This document shows, in pieces, positions 20,275-29,510 of a stretch of DNA of 30,000 nt (positions are counted from its first letter, which is position 1; each line of letters begins with the position of its first letter). Where the stretch lies: assembly GCF_030272615.1 (NCBI RefSeq), contig NW_026729178.1:10001-40000 (forward strand), written 5' to 3'. Below the pieces are notes generated by a model. It did no database searches. It had not been told where the DNA came from and saw only the letters and a program-made list of their open reading frames with translations. The DNA comes from Cryptomeria japonica (taxonomy: Eukaryota; Streptophyta; Pinopsida; Cupressales; Cupressaceae). The translations under genes and the position numbers were made by a program.

Positions 20275-23200
20275 CTACTCCTGTCTGGGCGGGTTCCTCC
20301 TGGAGAGGAACTCCATGATTATCTCCTCGTCTCGCCATAACGACTCACTGCGTTCCCAGGAAGCGGAGTCGCGTCCCTGTCCTTCGAACATCACCAAGAA
20401 CTCACGGATGCCGTTCTTGCCTCCTCCTCGTGTTCGCATTGCAAGGACCTGGCTGACTCTGCGGTCCGGATTGTCCAACACATTCGCCGGGCCTCTGTTC
20501 GGAATATTTCTTATCAGATCTTCGTCATCTGGACCAAAGACTTCGCCGGGTAGACGAAGCAATCTGTCCCAAAGTGGTTCATACGGCCTTGTCTCATGTT
20601 CCTCCCAGGTCCAGTGATCCACGGCCTCAGAACAACTCGCCATGATTTCCAAGGATTTCCGAGTACTCTCTTCGTCGGATAGATTGGTGCTACCTCCGAT
20701 CGACATCAAGTCGCCATAACGGATTATTCCCTGTCGATCCCAAGTGGTGAAGATATCATCTTCACAAAGAGCCTCATTGAACCCAATGAAGTCTGGAAAG
20801 GTATCAATGTGTAACTGAACAGGTCCCCCTTCTTGTCTCCTGAAAGTGAGGGATGCTGAAGTGAAACTTCCTGCCTGTGCCTGTTCAGGAGAAGTGACAT
20901 CGCCCTGCGATCCACCTCCTCTAGCCATGACATCCCGGGTAGGTCGGGATTCTTCTTCATCATTCGCATGCTGGTTTATCAAACGTAAGGTGCCCAATCT
21001 CATCTTGGTGCTCACCTCGGGAATGTCTTGATTCATGACTTCCCTAGCTGCGACGATCTTAACATCGTCCAAGCAGGCCAACCCCTGCGGCTCTGCTCCT
21101 ACCGGCTTGCAAACAAACTTGTGTGCCAACAATTCCGCCAACTGATCCAGTTTGGCGCTGAAAGGATCTGCCTTGGCTTCTGGCTGTTCCATCCAGACCC
21201 AACGTTGCAAAGCTTCCGAACAACTTGCCACGAGCTCGGATGCACGGGGGTAGTCTTCCGATCGAAATTCTCCTCCAGAACCGAGAACTAGCAAATCTCT
21301 CAAGGAGATGACTCCGCTGTTCTCCCATCTATCCAAGATGTCTACCTCCGAGTAGATGTCTGGCAACTCGGCGGACCCTGTCAAGATCTCGAAATCCACA
21401 TAAAGTCGGGCTGAGCCTCCTCTCAGTCGTCGGAACAAAAGACTGGTGGTTCGAGTGTTGGTAAGGAAGTCGTTCCCCAACGGTTCCTTTGGCTGCTTTG
21501 TTTTGTCCCGCCTAATCCTTTCGAACTCATACAGGCCAAGCAAGACATCCTTCGATGTCGTCTCGCCCCGGTTCGGTACAGTAAGAGCTGATCTCTCTAT
21601 CAAAACTCTTTTCAGCAACTCAAATGTTGTCTGCTGCTTATCGCCCCATTTCCATCCGTGGTCCTTCTTCAACAGATCCGTCAAGGGGCTCGCAATCCGG
21701 GAATAGCCTGCTACAAACTTGCGATAGTAGTTAGCTAAACCAAGGAACTGTCTCACCTCATGCACATTGCGAAGCGGCTCCCAGTCTCGGATTGCCTGAA
21801 GCTTCTCCGGGTCTGGTCGGATCTGGCCATGACCAAGAATATGGCCCAGAAACGGCACTTCCTCCTGCGCAAAAGCACACTTTTCCTTCTTTGCGAACAG
21901 CTGATGTTCTCTCAACAAAGCAAACACCTCCTGAAGGTGCCGCTTGTGTTCCTCCATGTCTCGACTGTATACCAAAATGTCATCCAGATACACAACAACG
22001 CACTTGTCCAATAATGAGCGAAACACATCGTTCATCAAGGTGCTGAAGGTTGCAGGAGCGTTAGTGAGACCAAAAGGCATAACCAAGAATTCATAGCTAC
22101 CATACCTCGTCGTGATCGCGGTCTTCTCCTCATCACCTGGCGCGATCCTGATCTGATAGTAACCCTGCCTCAGGTCCAACTTGGTGAACACTCTTGCATC
22201 GACCAGTCGATCAAAGCTATCCGCTATGAGAGGTAACGGATACTTGTTCTTGATGGTGAGCTTGTTCAAAGCTCGATAGTCCACACACATCCGAAGGCTT
22301 CCATCCTTCTTGCGCTGGAACAATACTGGAGCAGCATAAGGTGATCTGGAGGGACGCAAGTATCCTGCCTCAGCGAGCTCTGCCAACTGCTTCCTCAACT
22401 CTTCCATCTCTGGTGCGGAGAGTCGATAAGGAGCCTTCGCTGGTGGTCTTGCCCCTGACTCCAGTTCGATCCTGTGATCAACGTGCCTCCTCGGTGGTAA
22501 CACAGCTGGGAGCTGGTCTGGCATAACATCCGCAAACTCGGACAACACATCCTGGATCGCCGAGGTGTTAGAGGGTCCTGACGACTCTCCTTCATCCCAA
22601 TCTCCAATCAGTGCGGCCAAAAACAACTCCTCCCGCCTTCCCTTGCCAACCTGCTTAGCACTGAGCGCATTCAACAGGAGATCCTGTTCCACGCTCTTCA
22701 TCATCGGAACCATACTTGGTCTGCTCGGATCCAATATCAGCAAACAGCTCAAGTGTGGCACCACAGCTGCTGATGCCGACCTCAAGAACTCCTGCCCGAG
22801 TATGAGATCGAACTCATTCATTCCAATGGCGATCAAATCAAGCACACCCTGCCACGACCCAACTCGGATGACTTCCTTATGGATCTCACCGCTCACCTGC
22901 TGCGCGGGTGCGGTCACCGCCTTGAACTGATTTGTAGTGGGCTCGATCTTGAGTCCAAGCTTCTTCGCTCGGCATGCGGAGATGTAGTTGTGGGTGGCAC
23001 CTGAATCCACCATAGCTAGCACCTTCTTGTTGCCAAAGAAAGTCTCCACAAAACACAACTCGTGCTTATCGGCCACTTCGGTAGAATGTTGCACTGCATT
23101 CAGGAGTTGCAAGGTGCTCATTGCGGGCAACTTCTTCTCCTCGAACAACAGCGCGTTGATCCTACTCCGATCTGGACAGCTCTGTGCCCAGTGATCATCT

Positions 23201-24198
23201 TTGCCACAGATGAAACACCCTGGATCACGATCCTTCTTCTTCTCAGTCTGTGTGTGATCTTTCTTCTTCGGGTTGCCTTCTCCATTCGACTTCTTCGGTT
23301 TCTTCTTCCTGGGCTCGCCGTTAGGATCAGAAGGAGGTCCGCCTCCCTTCTTCTCTTTCCGGCGGAAGTTCTTCTTGTAGTCTGTTCGAGCTCCACCAAA
23401 GCCCCTAGCTGCATCGCCCTTATAATCGAGCAGCCCATCCGCAACTGTGATCGCCTCGGCCAAAGTCTGAACTTTCTGTCTCCTCAGCTCATCCTTCGCC
23501 CAGGGTTGCAGACCCTTAGTGAAGAGGAATAACTTCTCGAAGTCGCTCAACTTGGTGCATTCCAAATCCAACACCTGAAATGCCTTGACATACTCTCGAA
23601 TAGTGCCAGTATGCTTGAGTTCATCGAACCTGGATCGGATGATCCAATCCGAATTCCCAGGTCGGAATTGATCATGAAGCGCTGCCTTCAAGTCAGCCCA
23701 GGACTTGATCGGTTTCACCGTCTTCCCAGCGCGTTCATCTGCCTGATGCGTTCGCCACCACAGCTTCGCACTGCCGGTAAGGTATGTTGCAATATCCTTG
23801 ACCTGTGCCTCATCAGACGTCTTCGGTGCACACGACAGGTACTCCTCAACATCCCAGAAGAAATTATCAAGTGCCTTGTCATCGCGCTCACCGTCATAAG
23901 TTCCAACTCGAGTTGCCTTAGAACCATGCGTTCCTCCCTGCAACAACGAATGGAAGATCTGTTGCCCCTCTTTGAGGAAGCGGATCTCTTCCCTCAAAGA
24001 CTCTATCTGTTCCGCCAGCTTCGACCACTCTGCCGTCATGCGCTCCTCGAGGTCGGACTGTTCCAGGTCCTCGAGTCGATTTTCATGGTCTTGGAGCCAA
24101 TCGCGGTGCTTCGGATCTTTCCCCTTCGAAGACACCTTCGCAGCCTTACTCTCAGGTTGCACGACCTCCACTTCATGCTGACTATCTGTATCTGCCAT
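20275..24198 (-). CDS. Chimeric Gag-protease-RT polyprotein with duplicated unknown module and chromodomain-like end
   Basis: I chose the ATG at 24198 (1,307 residues). The frame is open further upstream to a GTG at 24252, but that part overlaps the LTR end and the primer site. Residue numbers below count from 24252. A coiled-coil-like segment lies at about 53-96, a Retrotrans_gag-like domain at about 154-275, and a lysine-rich stretch at about 293-341. The CCHC zinc knuckle [14 protein letters not shown] is at 346-359. Aspartic protease has DSGAT at 416-420 and ILGQEFL at 484-490. Reverse transcriptase (about 610-860) shows [24 protein letters not shown] and the catalytic YLDDILVYS, then [11 protein letters not shown]. 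The Ty3-like order stops at about 894, where RNase H should begin. RNase H and the HHCC/DDE integrase are absent. Instead a module repeats at about 936-1037 and 1134-1236 (shared SLxFRR, ASCSEA, W-W-E positions). The C-terminus at about 1266-1318 resembles a chromodomain ([20 protein letters not shown]). Function of the module is unknown. The frame is intact up to a TAG stop. Confidence 0.9.
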   Translation of the reverse strand: MADTDSQHEVEVVQPESKAAKVSSKGKDPKHRDWLQDHENRLEDLEQSDLEERMTAEWSKLAEQIESLREEIRFLKEGQQIFHSLLQGGTHGSKATRVGTYDGERDDKALDNFFWDVEEYLSCAPKTSDEAQVKDIATYLTGSAKLWWRTHQADERAGKTVKPIKSWADLKAALHDQFRPGNSDWIIRSRFDELKHTGTIREYVKAFQVLDLECTKLSDFEKLFLFTKGLQPWAKDELRRQKVQTLAEAITVADGLLDYKGDAARGFGGARTDYKKNFRRKEKKGGGPPSDPNGEPRKKKPKKSNGEGNPKKKDHTQTEKKKDRDPGCFICGKDDHWAQSCPDRSRINALLFEEKKLPAMSTLQLLNAVQHSTEVADKHELCFVETFFGNKKVLAMVDSGATHNYISACRAKKLGLKIEPTTNQFKAVTAPAQQVSGEIHKEVIRVGSWQGVLDLIAIGMNEFDLILGQEFLRSASAAVVPHLSCLLILDPSRPSMVPMMKSVEQDLLLNALSAKQVGKGRREELFLAALIGDWDEGESSGPSNTSAIQDVLSEFADVMPDQLPAVLPPRRHVDHRIELESGARPPAKAPYRLSAPEMEELRKQLAELAEAGYLRPSRSPYAAPVLFQRKKDGSLRMCVDYRALNKLTIKNKYPLPLIADSFDRLVDARVFTKLDLRQGYYQIRIAPGDEEKTAITTRYGSYEFLVMPFGLTNAPATFSTLMNDVFRSLLDKCVVVYLDDILVYSRDMEEHKRHLQEVFALLREHQLFAKKEKCAFAQEEVPFLGHILGHGQIRPDPEKLQAIRDWEPLRNVHEVRQFLGLANYYRKFVAGYSRIASPLTDLLKKDHGWKWGDKQQTTFELLKRVLIERSALTVPNRGETTSKDVLLGLYEFERIRRDKTKQPKEPLGNDFLTNTRTTSLLFRRLRGGSARLYVDFEILTGSAELPDIYSEVDILDRWENSGVISLRDLLVLGSGGEFRSEDYPRASELVASCSEALQRWVWMEQPEAKADPFSAKLDQLAELLAHKFVCKPVGAEPQGLACLDDVKIVAAREVMNQDIPEVSTKMRLGTLRLINQHANDEEESRPTRDVMARGGGSQGDVTSPEQAQAGSFTSASLTFRRQEGGPVQLHIDTFPDFIGFNEALCEDDIFTTWDRQGIIRYGDLMSIGGSTNLSDEESTRKSLEIMASCSEAVDHWTWEEHETRPYEPLWDRLLRLPGEVFGPDDEDLIRNIPNRGPANVLDNPDRRVSQVLAMRTRGGGKNGIREFLVMFEGQGRDSASWERSESLWRDEEIIMEFLSRRNPPRQE
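20299..20457 (-). other. Chromodomain-like C-terminal segment of the polyprotein
   Basis: Residues about 1266-1318 fit the chromodomain pattern: a V-x-x-VL strand, then [14 protein letters not shown] and EEIIMEFL. The usual WKGY is MFEG and the first cage aromatic is not evident, as in the divergent chromodomains of some plant chromoviruses. In chromoviruses this domain follows integrase and guides insertion; here no integrase precedes it. Confidence 0.65.
20545..21447 (-). other. Duplicated unrecognised module in the polyprotein
   Basis: Two copies of about 100 residues, A (nt 21142-21447) and B (nt 20545-20853). They share SLxFRR, a GG two to three residues later, a DI-x-x-x-W-x-x-x-G-x-I pattern, DL, ASCSEA, W-x-W-x-E, then a D/E-P and leucine-rich tail. 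The copies are well diverged, so the duplication is old. No catalytic motif of RNase H or integrase is visible. I do not recognise the family. Confidence 0.75.
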
Positions 24199-24232
24199 CT
24201 CTCGATCTGCACAGCCCCGGATCTGATCCGAA

Positions 24233-24244
24233 GCTCTGATACCA
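24233..24244 (-). other. Primer binding site (initiator tRNA-Met type)
   Basis: TGGTATCAGAGC on the minus strand, starting two bases after the 5' LTR end. This is the standard plant LTR-element sequence complementary to the 3' end of initiator methionine tRNA. Confidence 0.93.
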
Positions 24245-24246
24245 AC

Positions 24247-25186
24247 TGTCACGGGCTTTGGGAGTTAAGCCTGTGCGGCACCGACAAGTCCCGACCCGAC
24301 TCGGATCCGTTCAAGGTCAGAGACCTTCGGCCTACGCCTCGTCCCTTCCAATATTGCGCTAAAGCGGAATGCACAATGAAAATGCAGATCGACTTGCTCC
24401 CAGAATGCATAAAAGGATACGATGCAATGCGGAATAAAATAGACAACACAACATTCAAAGGTGGGGCGAGGTGCCCATATCCTTTATTATTATCCTCAAA
24501 GATTACAATGCTGGATAGAACTCGGTATTGAGAAATACCGGTCGCCCCCAAATGGATTGCCCAGCCAGCCAATCTGACTCGGACAAGTTACAAAGAGTCC
24601 CTTCGACTCAGACTGGGATCGGCTCGCTCGAGAGGAGAACCAGTTAGCTCCTCGAGGTGCCAGATCGCCAAGTCACAAGACCCCAATGCTCGCCTGAGCA
24701 ATAAAGTCCCTCGCTGCAATACTCGCACTCAGACTTGCGACGCCGAAGACTCGCATCTGTCTGCTCGTCTGCTCGCTGCCGAATGCTTGATCGCTGATGA
24801 TCCTGATTCTGAATCTGCCTCTGCTTGCCAAGAATGAGCATCCCGCTCATCTTATATACTGGAGGGTCGGACCCAAATAAAAGAGCCGTTGGGCGGATAG
24901 GGCCGGCCCAAAAGGAGTCCCGCCAATGGAAAATTAGCGCCCATATAGGTCCGGACTCATATGAGTTAAGTCCGCGCTAAGAAGAACATCGGCCAAGTCC
25001 CATGTCGGCCCCCGCCAAGGAAAACATATCGGCCCCGCCGATGAAATGAATTAAGTCGGCTGTGTGAAACACCAACTCCATGTCGGCTATGCAAAAGAAA
25101 GAGTTCCGATGCAAAATGGAACCCCACTAAGGCTGGACCCGATCCAAAAACTGTGCAAGTATTCTGCCCAATGCAGACCCGTTACA
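24247..25186 (-). repeat. 5' LTR (right end on plus strand)
   Basis: 940 bp, identical by eye to 19255-20194 at offset 4,992. The TATATAA box is at 24852-24858 on the minus strand. This LTR would drive the genomic transcript leftward, with the primer site immediately inside. Its outer end abuts the Pol I transcribed spacer. Confidence 0.95.
24852..24858 (-). promoter_or_regulatory. LTR TATA box (5' LTR copy)
   Basis: TATATAA on the minus strand at the place equivalent to 19860-19866. It is the probable Pol II promoter for the element RNA. Confidence 0.65.
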
Positions 25187-25191
25187 GGGGA
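25187..25191. other. Target-site duplication, right copy
   Basis: GGGGA following the element end GTTACA, matching 19250-19254. It is followed by GGTGTTGACTGG, the continuation of the split class C promoter unit. Confidence 0.93.
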
Positions 25192-25218
25192 GGTGTTGAC
25201 TGGAGCATTCTCCCCCGT

Positions 25219-25306
25219 GCCCCTCTAACTCGACCAATGCTGGCGCTCGAACGGTGGTAGCGCTCGGATTTTCATTGAGCGCCAGCATTGGTCGATTTAG
25301 AGGGGC
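25219..25306 (+). repeat. 30-bp inverted repeat (hairpin) near the ETS start
   Basis: The left arm begins GCCCCTCTAA and ends TGGCGCTC; the right arm begins GAGCGCCAGCATTGG and ends TTAGAGGGGC. 29 of 30 positions pair, with a 28-base loop. It lies about 30 bases after the presumed start. Confidence 0.9.
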
Positions 25307-25554
25307 ATGCGAGATTCCCGAATGCTATGCGAGGGCTCTAACGGAAATGTCTATTGGTTTCGGTATGGATGCAATTGCGAGTGGTTCGGCAAAGGTAGTC
25401 GTTCCGATGCGTCCATGTCGTGGCCAAATCGATAATTCGATTTGAGCCCTCGTATAGCATTTGGGTCTCTCGATGTGATTCCGCATTCCAGTCCCTTTGG
25501 GCACTGCTTGAGCCGCATCCCAGGGGGTTCCCTTCCCAATAATCTGCCTCGCAA

Positions 25555-28500
25555 CCCGATTGCTATGCGGTGAGGCTCCTCGGCCGCCTCGGAACTATCT
25601 GTGTATCAGACGCATCGCGGGATAAGGGGTTGGCAACGGTAGTCGCCCCAAGCGCGTCCGATGCTTGGACCATTCCGAGGCGGCCCTGAAGCCTCTTCCG
25701 TCTAGCCGTTGGGTCCTTCTCGCCGCATCCCTCGCCTCGCACCCCGATTGCTATGCGGTGAGGCTCCTCGGCCGCCTCGGAACTATCTGTGTATCGGACG
25801 CGTCGCGGGATAAGGGGTTGTCACTGGTAGTCGCCCCAAGCGCGTCCGATGCTTGGACCATTCCGAGGCGGCCCTGAAGCCTCTTCCGTCTAGCCGTTGG
25901 GTCCTTCTCGCCGCATCCCTCGCCTCGCACCCCGATTGCTATGCGGTGAGGCTCCTCGGCCGCCTCGGAACTATCTGTGTATCGGACGCGTCGCGGGATA
26001 AGGGGTTGTCATTGGTAGTCGCCCCAAGCGCGTCCGATGCTTGGACCATTCCGAGGCGGCCCTGAAGCCTCTTCCGTCTAGCCGTTGGGTCCTTCTCGCC
26101 GCATCCCTCGCCTCGCACCCCGATTGCTATGCGGTGAGGCTCCTCGGCCGCCTCGGAACTATCTGTGTATCGGACGCGTCGCGGGATAAGGGGTTGTCAC
26201 TGGTAGTCGCCCCAAGCGCGTCCGATGCTTGGACCATTCCGAGGCGGCCCTGAAGCCTCTTCCGTCTAGCCGTTGGGTCCTTCTCGCCGCATCCCTCGCC
26301 TCGCACCCCGATTGCTATGCGGTGAGGCTCCTCGGCCGCCTCGGAACTATCTGTGTATCGGACGCGTCGCGGGATAAGGGGTTGTCACTGGTAGTCGCCC
26401 CAAGCGCGTTCGATGCTTGGACCATTCCGAGGCGGCCCTGAAGCCTCTTCCGTCTAGCCGTTGGGTCCTTCTCGCCGCATCCCTCGCCTCGCACCCCGAT
26501 TGCTATGCGGTGAGGCTCCTCGGCCGCCTTGGAACTATCTGTGTATCGGACGCGTCGCGGGATAAGGGGTTGTCACTGGTAGTCGCCCCAAGCGCGTCCG
26601 ATGCTTGGACCATTCCGAGGCGGACCCGAAGCCTCTTCCGTCTAGCCGTTGGGTCCTTCTCGCCGCATCCTTCGCCTCGCACCCCGATTGCTATGCGGTG
26701 AGGCTCCTCGGCCGCCTCGGAACTATCTGTGTATCGGACGCGTCGCGGGATAAGGGGTTGTCACTGGTAGTCGCCCCAAGCGCGTCCGATGCTTGGACCA
26801 TTCCGAGGCGGACCCGAAGCCTCTTCCGTCTAGCCGTTGGGTCCTTCTCGCCGCATCCCTCGCCTCGCACCCCGATTGCTATGCGGTGAGGCTCCTCGGC
26901 CGCCTTGGAACTATCTGTGTATCGGACGCGTCGCGGGATAAGGGGTTGTCACTGGTAGTCGCCCCAAGCGCGTCCGATGCTTGGACCATTCCGAGGCGGA
27001 CCCGAAGCCTCTTCCGTCTAGCCGTTGGGTCCTTCTCGCCGCATCCCTCGCCTCGCACCCCGATTGCTATGCGGTGAGGCTCCTCGGCCGCCTTGGAACT
27101 ATCTGTGTATCGGACGCGTCGCGGGATAAGGGGTTGTCACTGGTAGTCGCCCCAAGCGCGTCCGATGCTTGGACCATTCCGAGGCGGACCCGAAGCCTCT
27201 TCCGTCTAGCCGTTGGGTCCTTCTCGCCGCATCCCTCGCCTCGCACCCCGATTGCTATGCGGTGAGGCTCCTCGGCCGCCTTGGAACTATCTGTGTATCG
27301 GACGCGTCGCGGGATAAGGGGTTGTCACTGGTAGTCGCCCCAAGCGCGTCCGATGCTTGGACCATTCCGAGGCGGCCCCGAAGCCTCTTCCGTCTAGCCG
27401 TTGGGTCCTTCTCGCCGCATCCCTCGCCTCGCACCCCGATTGCTATGCGGTGAGGCTCCTCGGCCGCCTTGGAACTATCTGTGTATCGGACGCGTCGCGG
27501 GATAAGGGGTTGTCACTGGTAGTCGCCCCAAGCGCGTCCGATGCTTGGACCATTCCGAGGCGGCCCCGAAGCCTCTTCCGTGTAGCCGTTGGGTCCTTCT
27601 CGCCGCATCCCTCGCCTCGCACCCCGATTGCTATGCGGTGAGGCTCCTCGGCCGCCTTGGAACTATCTGTGTATCGGACGCGTCGCGGGATAAGGGGTTG
27701 TCACTGGTAGTCGCCCCAAGCGCGTCCGATGCTTGGACCATTCCGAGGCGGACCTGAAGCCTCTTCCCTCTAGCCGTTGGGGCTTTCTCGCCGCATCCCT
27801 CGCCTCGCACCCTGATTGCTATGCTGTGAGGCTCCTCGGCCGCCTTGGAACTATCTGTGTATCGGACGCATCGCGGGATAAGGGGTTGGCAGTGGTAGTC
27901 GCCCCAAGCGCATCCGATGCTTGGACCATTCCGAGGCGGCCCTGCAGCCTCTTCCGTCTAGCCGTTGGGGCCATCTCGCCGCATCCCCCACCTCGCACCA
28001 CGATTGCTATGCGGTGAGGCTCCTTGGCCGCCTCGGAACTATCTGTGTATCGGACGCATCGCGGGATAAGGGGTTGTCACTGGTAGTCGCCCCAAGCGCG
28101 TCCGATGCTTGGACTATTCCGAGGCGGCCCTGCAGCCTCTTCCGTCTAGCCGTTGGGGCCATCTCGCTGCATCCCCCACCTCCTCGGCCGCCTCGGAACT
28201 ATCTGTGTATCGGACGCATCGCGGGATAAGGGGTTGGCAGTGGTAGTCGCCCCAAGCGCGTCCGATGCTTGGACTATTCCGAGGCAGCCCTGCAGCCTCT
28301 TCCGTCTAGCCTTTGGGGCCATCTCGCCGCATCCCTCGCCTCGCACCCCGATTGCTATGCGGTGAGGCTCCTCGGCCGCCTGGGAACTATCTTCGTATCG
28401 GACGCATCGCGGGATAAGGGGTTGTCACTGGTAGTCGCCCCAAGCGCGTCCGATGCTTGGACTATTCCGAGGCGGCCCTGTGGCCTCTTCCGTCTAGCCG

Positions 28501-29510
28501 TTGGGGCCATCTCGCCGCATCCCCCACCTCGCACCCCGATTGCTATGCGGTGAGGCTCTTCGGCCGCCTTGGAACTATCTTCGTATCGGACGCATCGCGG
28601 GATAAGGGGTTGTCACTGGTAGTGGCCCCAAGCGCGTCCGATGCTTGGACTATTCCGAGGCGGCCCTGCAGCCTCTTCCGTCTAGCCGTTGGGGCCATCT
28701 CGCCGCATCCCCCACCTCGCACCCCGATTGCTATGCGGTGAGGCTCCTCGGCCGCCTTGGAACTATCTTCGTATCGGACGCATCGCGGGATAAGGGGTTG
28801 TCACTGGTAGTCGCCCCAAGCGCGTCCGATGCTTGGACTATTCCGACGCGGCCCTGTGGCCTCTTCCGTCTAGCCGTTGGGGCCATCTCGCCGCATCCCC
28901 CACCTCGCACCCCGATTGCTATGCGGTGAGGCTCCTCGGCCGCCTTGGAACCATCTTCGTATCGGACGCATCGCGGGATAGGGGGCTGTCACTGGTAGTC
29001 GCCCCAAGCGTGTCCGATGCTTGGACCATTCCTAGGCGGCCCTGAAGCCTCTTCCGTCTAGCCGTTGGGGCCTTCCCGCCCCATCCCTCGCCTCGCACCC
29101 CCGATTGCTATGCGGTGAGGCTCCTCGGCCGCCTTGGAACCATCTGTGTATCGGACGCATCGCGGGATAAGGGGTTGGCACTGGCAGTCGCCCCAAGCGC
29201 GTCCGATGCTTGGACCATTCCGAGGTGGCCCTGAAGCCTCTTCCGTCTAGCCGTTGGGGCCTTCCCGCCCCATCCCTCGCCTCGCACCCCGATTGATATG
29301 CGGTGAGGCTCCTCGGCCGCCTTGGAACTATCTGTGTATCGGACGCATCGCGGGATAAGGGGTTGGCACTGGTAGTCGTCCCAATCGCATCCGATGCTTG
29401 GACCATTCCGAGGCGGCCCTGCAGCCTCTTCCGTTTAGCCGTCGGGGCCTTCCCGCCGCATCCCTCGCCTCGCATCCCGATTCCTATGCGGTGAGTCTTC
29501 TCGGCCGCCG
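25555..29510. repeat. 188-bp tandem array in the 5' ETS (about 22 units)
   Basis: Units begin with CCCGATTGCTATGCGGTGAG at 25555, 25743, 25931, 26119, 26307, 26495, 26683, 26871, 27059, 27247, 27435, 27623, 27811, 27999, (about 28159), 28347, 28535, 28723, 28911, 29100, 29288 and 29476. Each continues with CTCGGCCGCC, AACTATCTGTGTATCGGACG, GGTAGTCGCCCCAAGCG, TCCGATGCTTGGACCATTCC and CCGTCTAGCCGTTGGG. The unit near 28159 lacks about 28 bp between CACCTC and CTCGGCC. Central units are almost identical; outer ones diverge and form blocks. Open frames of 70-94 codons recur once per unit but shift frame every unit (188 is not a multiple of three), so they are not genes. Confidence 0.95.

Larger units (their letters stand above)
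19255..25186 (-). mobile_element. Ty3/gypsy-type LTR retrotransposon with chromodomain-like terminus, in a Pol I promoter
   Basis: Complete 5,932-bp element on the minus strand. It has two 940-bp LTRs (offset 4,992, identical by eye), an initiator-methionine-tRNA-type primer site, one long Gag-Pol frame, a polypurine tract and a GGGGA target duplication. Element ends are TGTAAC and GTGACA. The order protease, reverse transcriptase, then a chromodomain-like C-terminus points to Metaviridae (Ty3/gypsy), probably chromovirus-related. RNase H and integrase are missing, so it should depend on proteins from another element. Identical LTRs imply a recent insertion. It is oriented against Pol I transcription. 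Confidence 0.95.
25187..25554 (+). other. Start of the 5' external transcribed spacer (class C unit 3)
   Basis: This is the downstream half of promoter C3: GGGGAGGTG, a CTCCCC arm, then a near-perfect 30-bp inverted repeat (25219-25248 with 25277-25306). Motifs GAATGCTATGCGAGG, GGTTCGGCAAAGGTAGTCG and GTATAGCATTTGGGTC follow in the same order as in class C units 1 and 2. It leads directly into the 188-bp array. No gene is seen. Confidence 0.7.

Noticed and set aside
24199-24252. Polyprotein start at GTG 24252
   Set aside because: This would begin inside the LTR end and run through the primer binding site. The first ATG in frame at 24198 is more likely.
23611-24531. 306-codon plus-strand frame
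   Set aside because: It is antisense to the gag region and runs into the LTR. No recognisable domain; a shadow of the polyprotein frame.
25665-29494. Series of 70-94-codon frames starting MDHSEA or MDYSEA, one per unit
   Set aside because: The 188-bp period is not divisible by three, frames overlap and shift with each unit, and the unit lies in a transcribed spacer.
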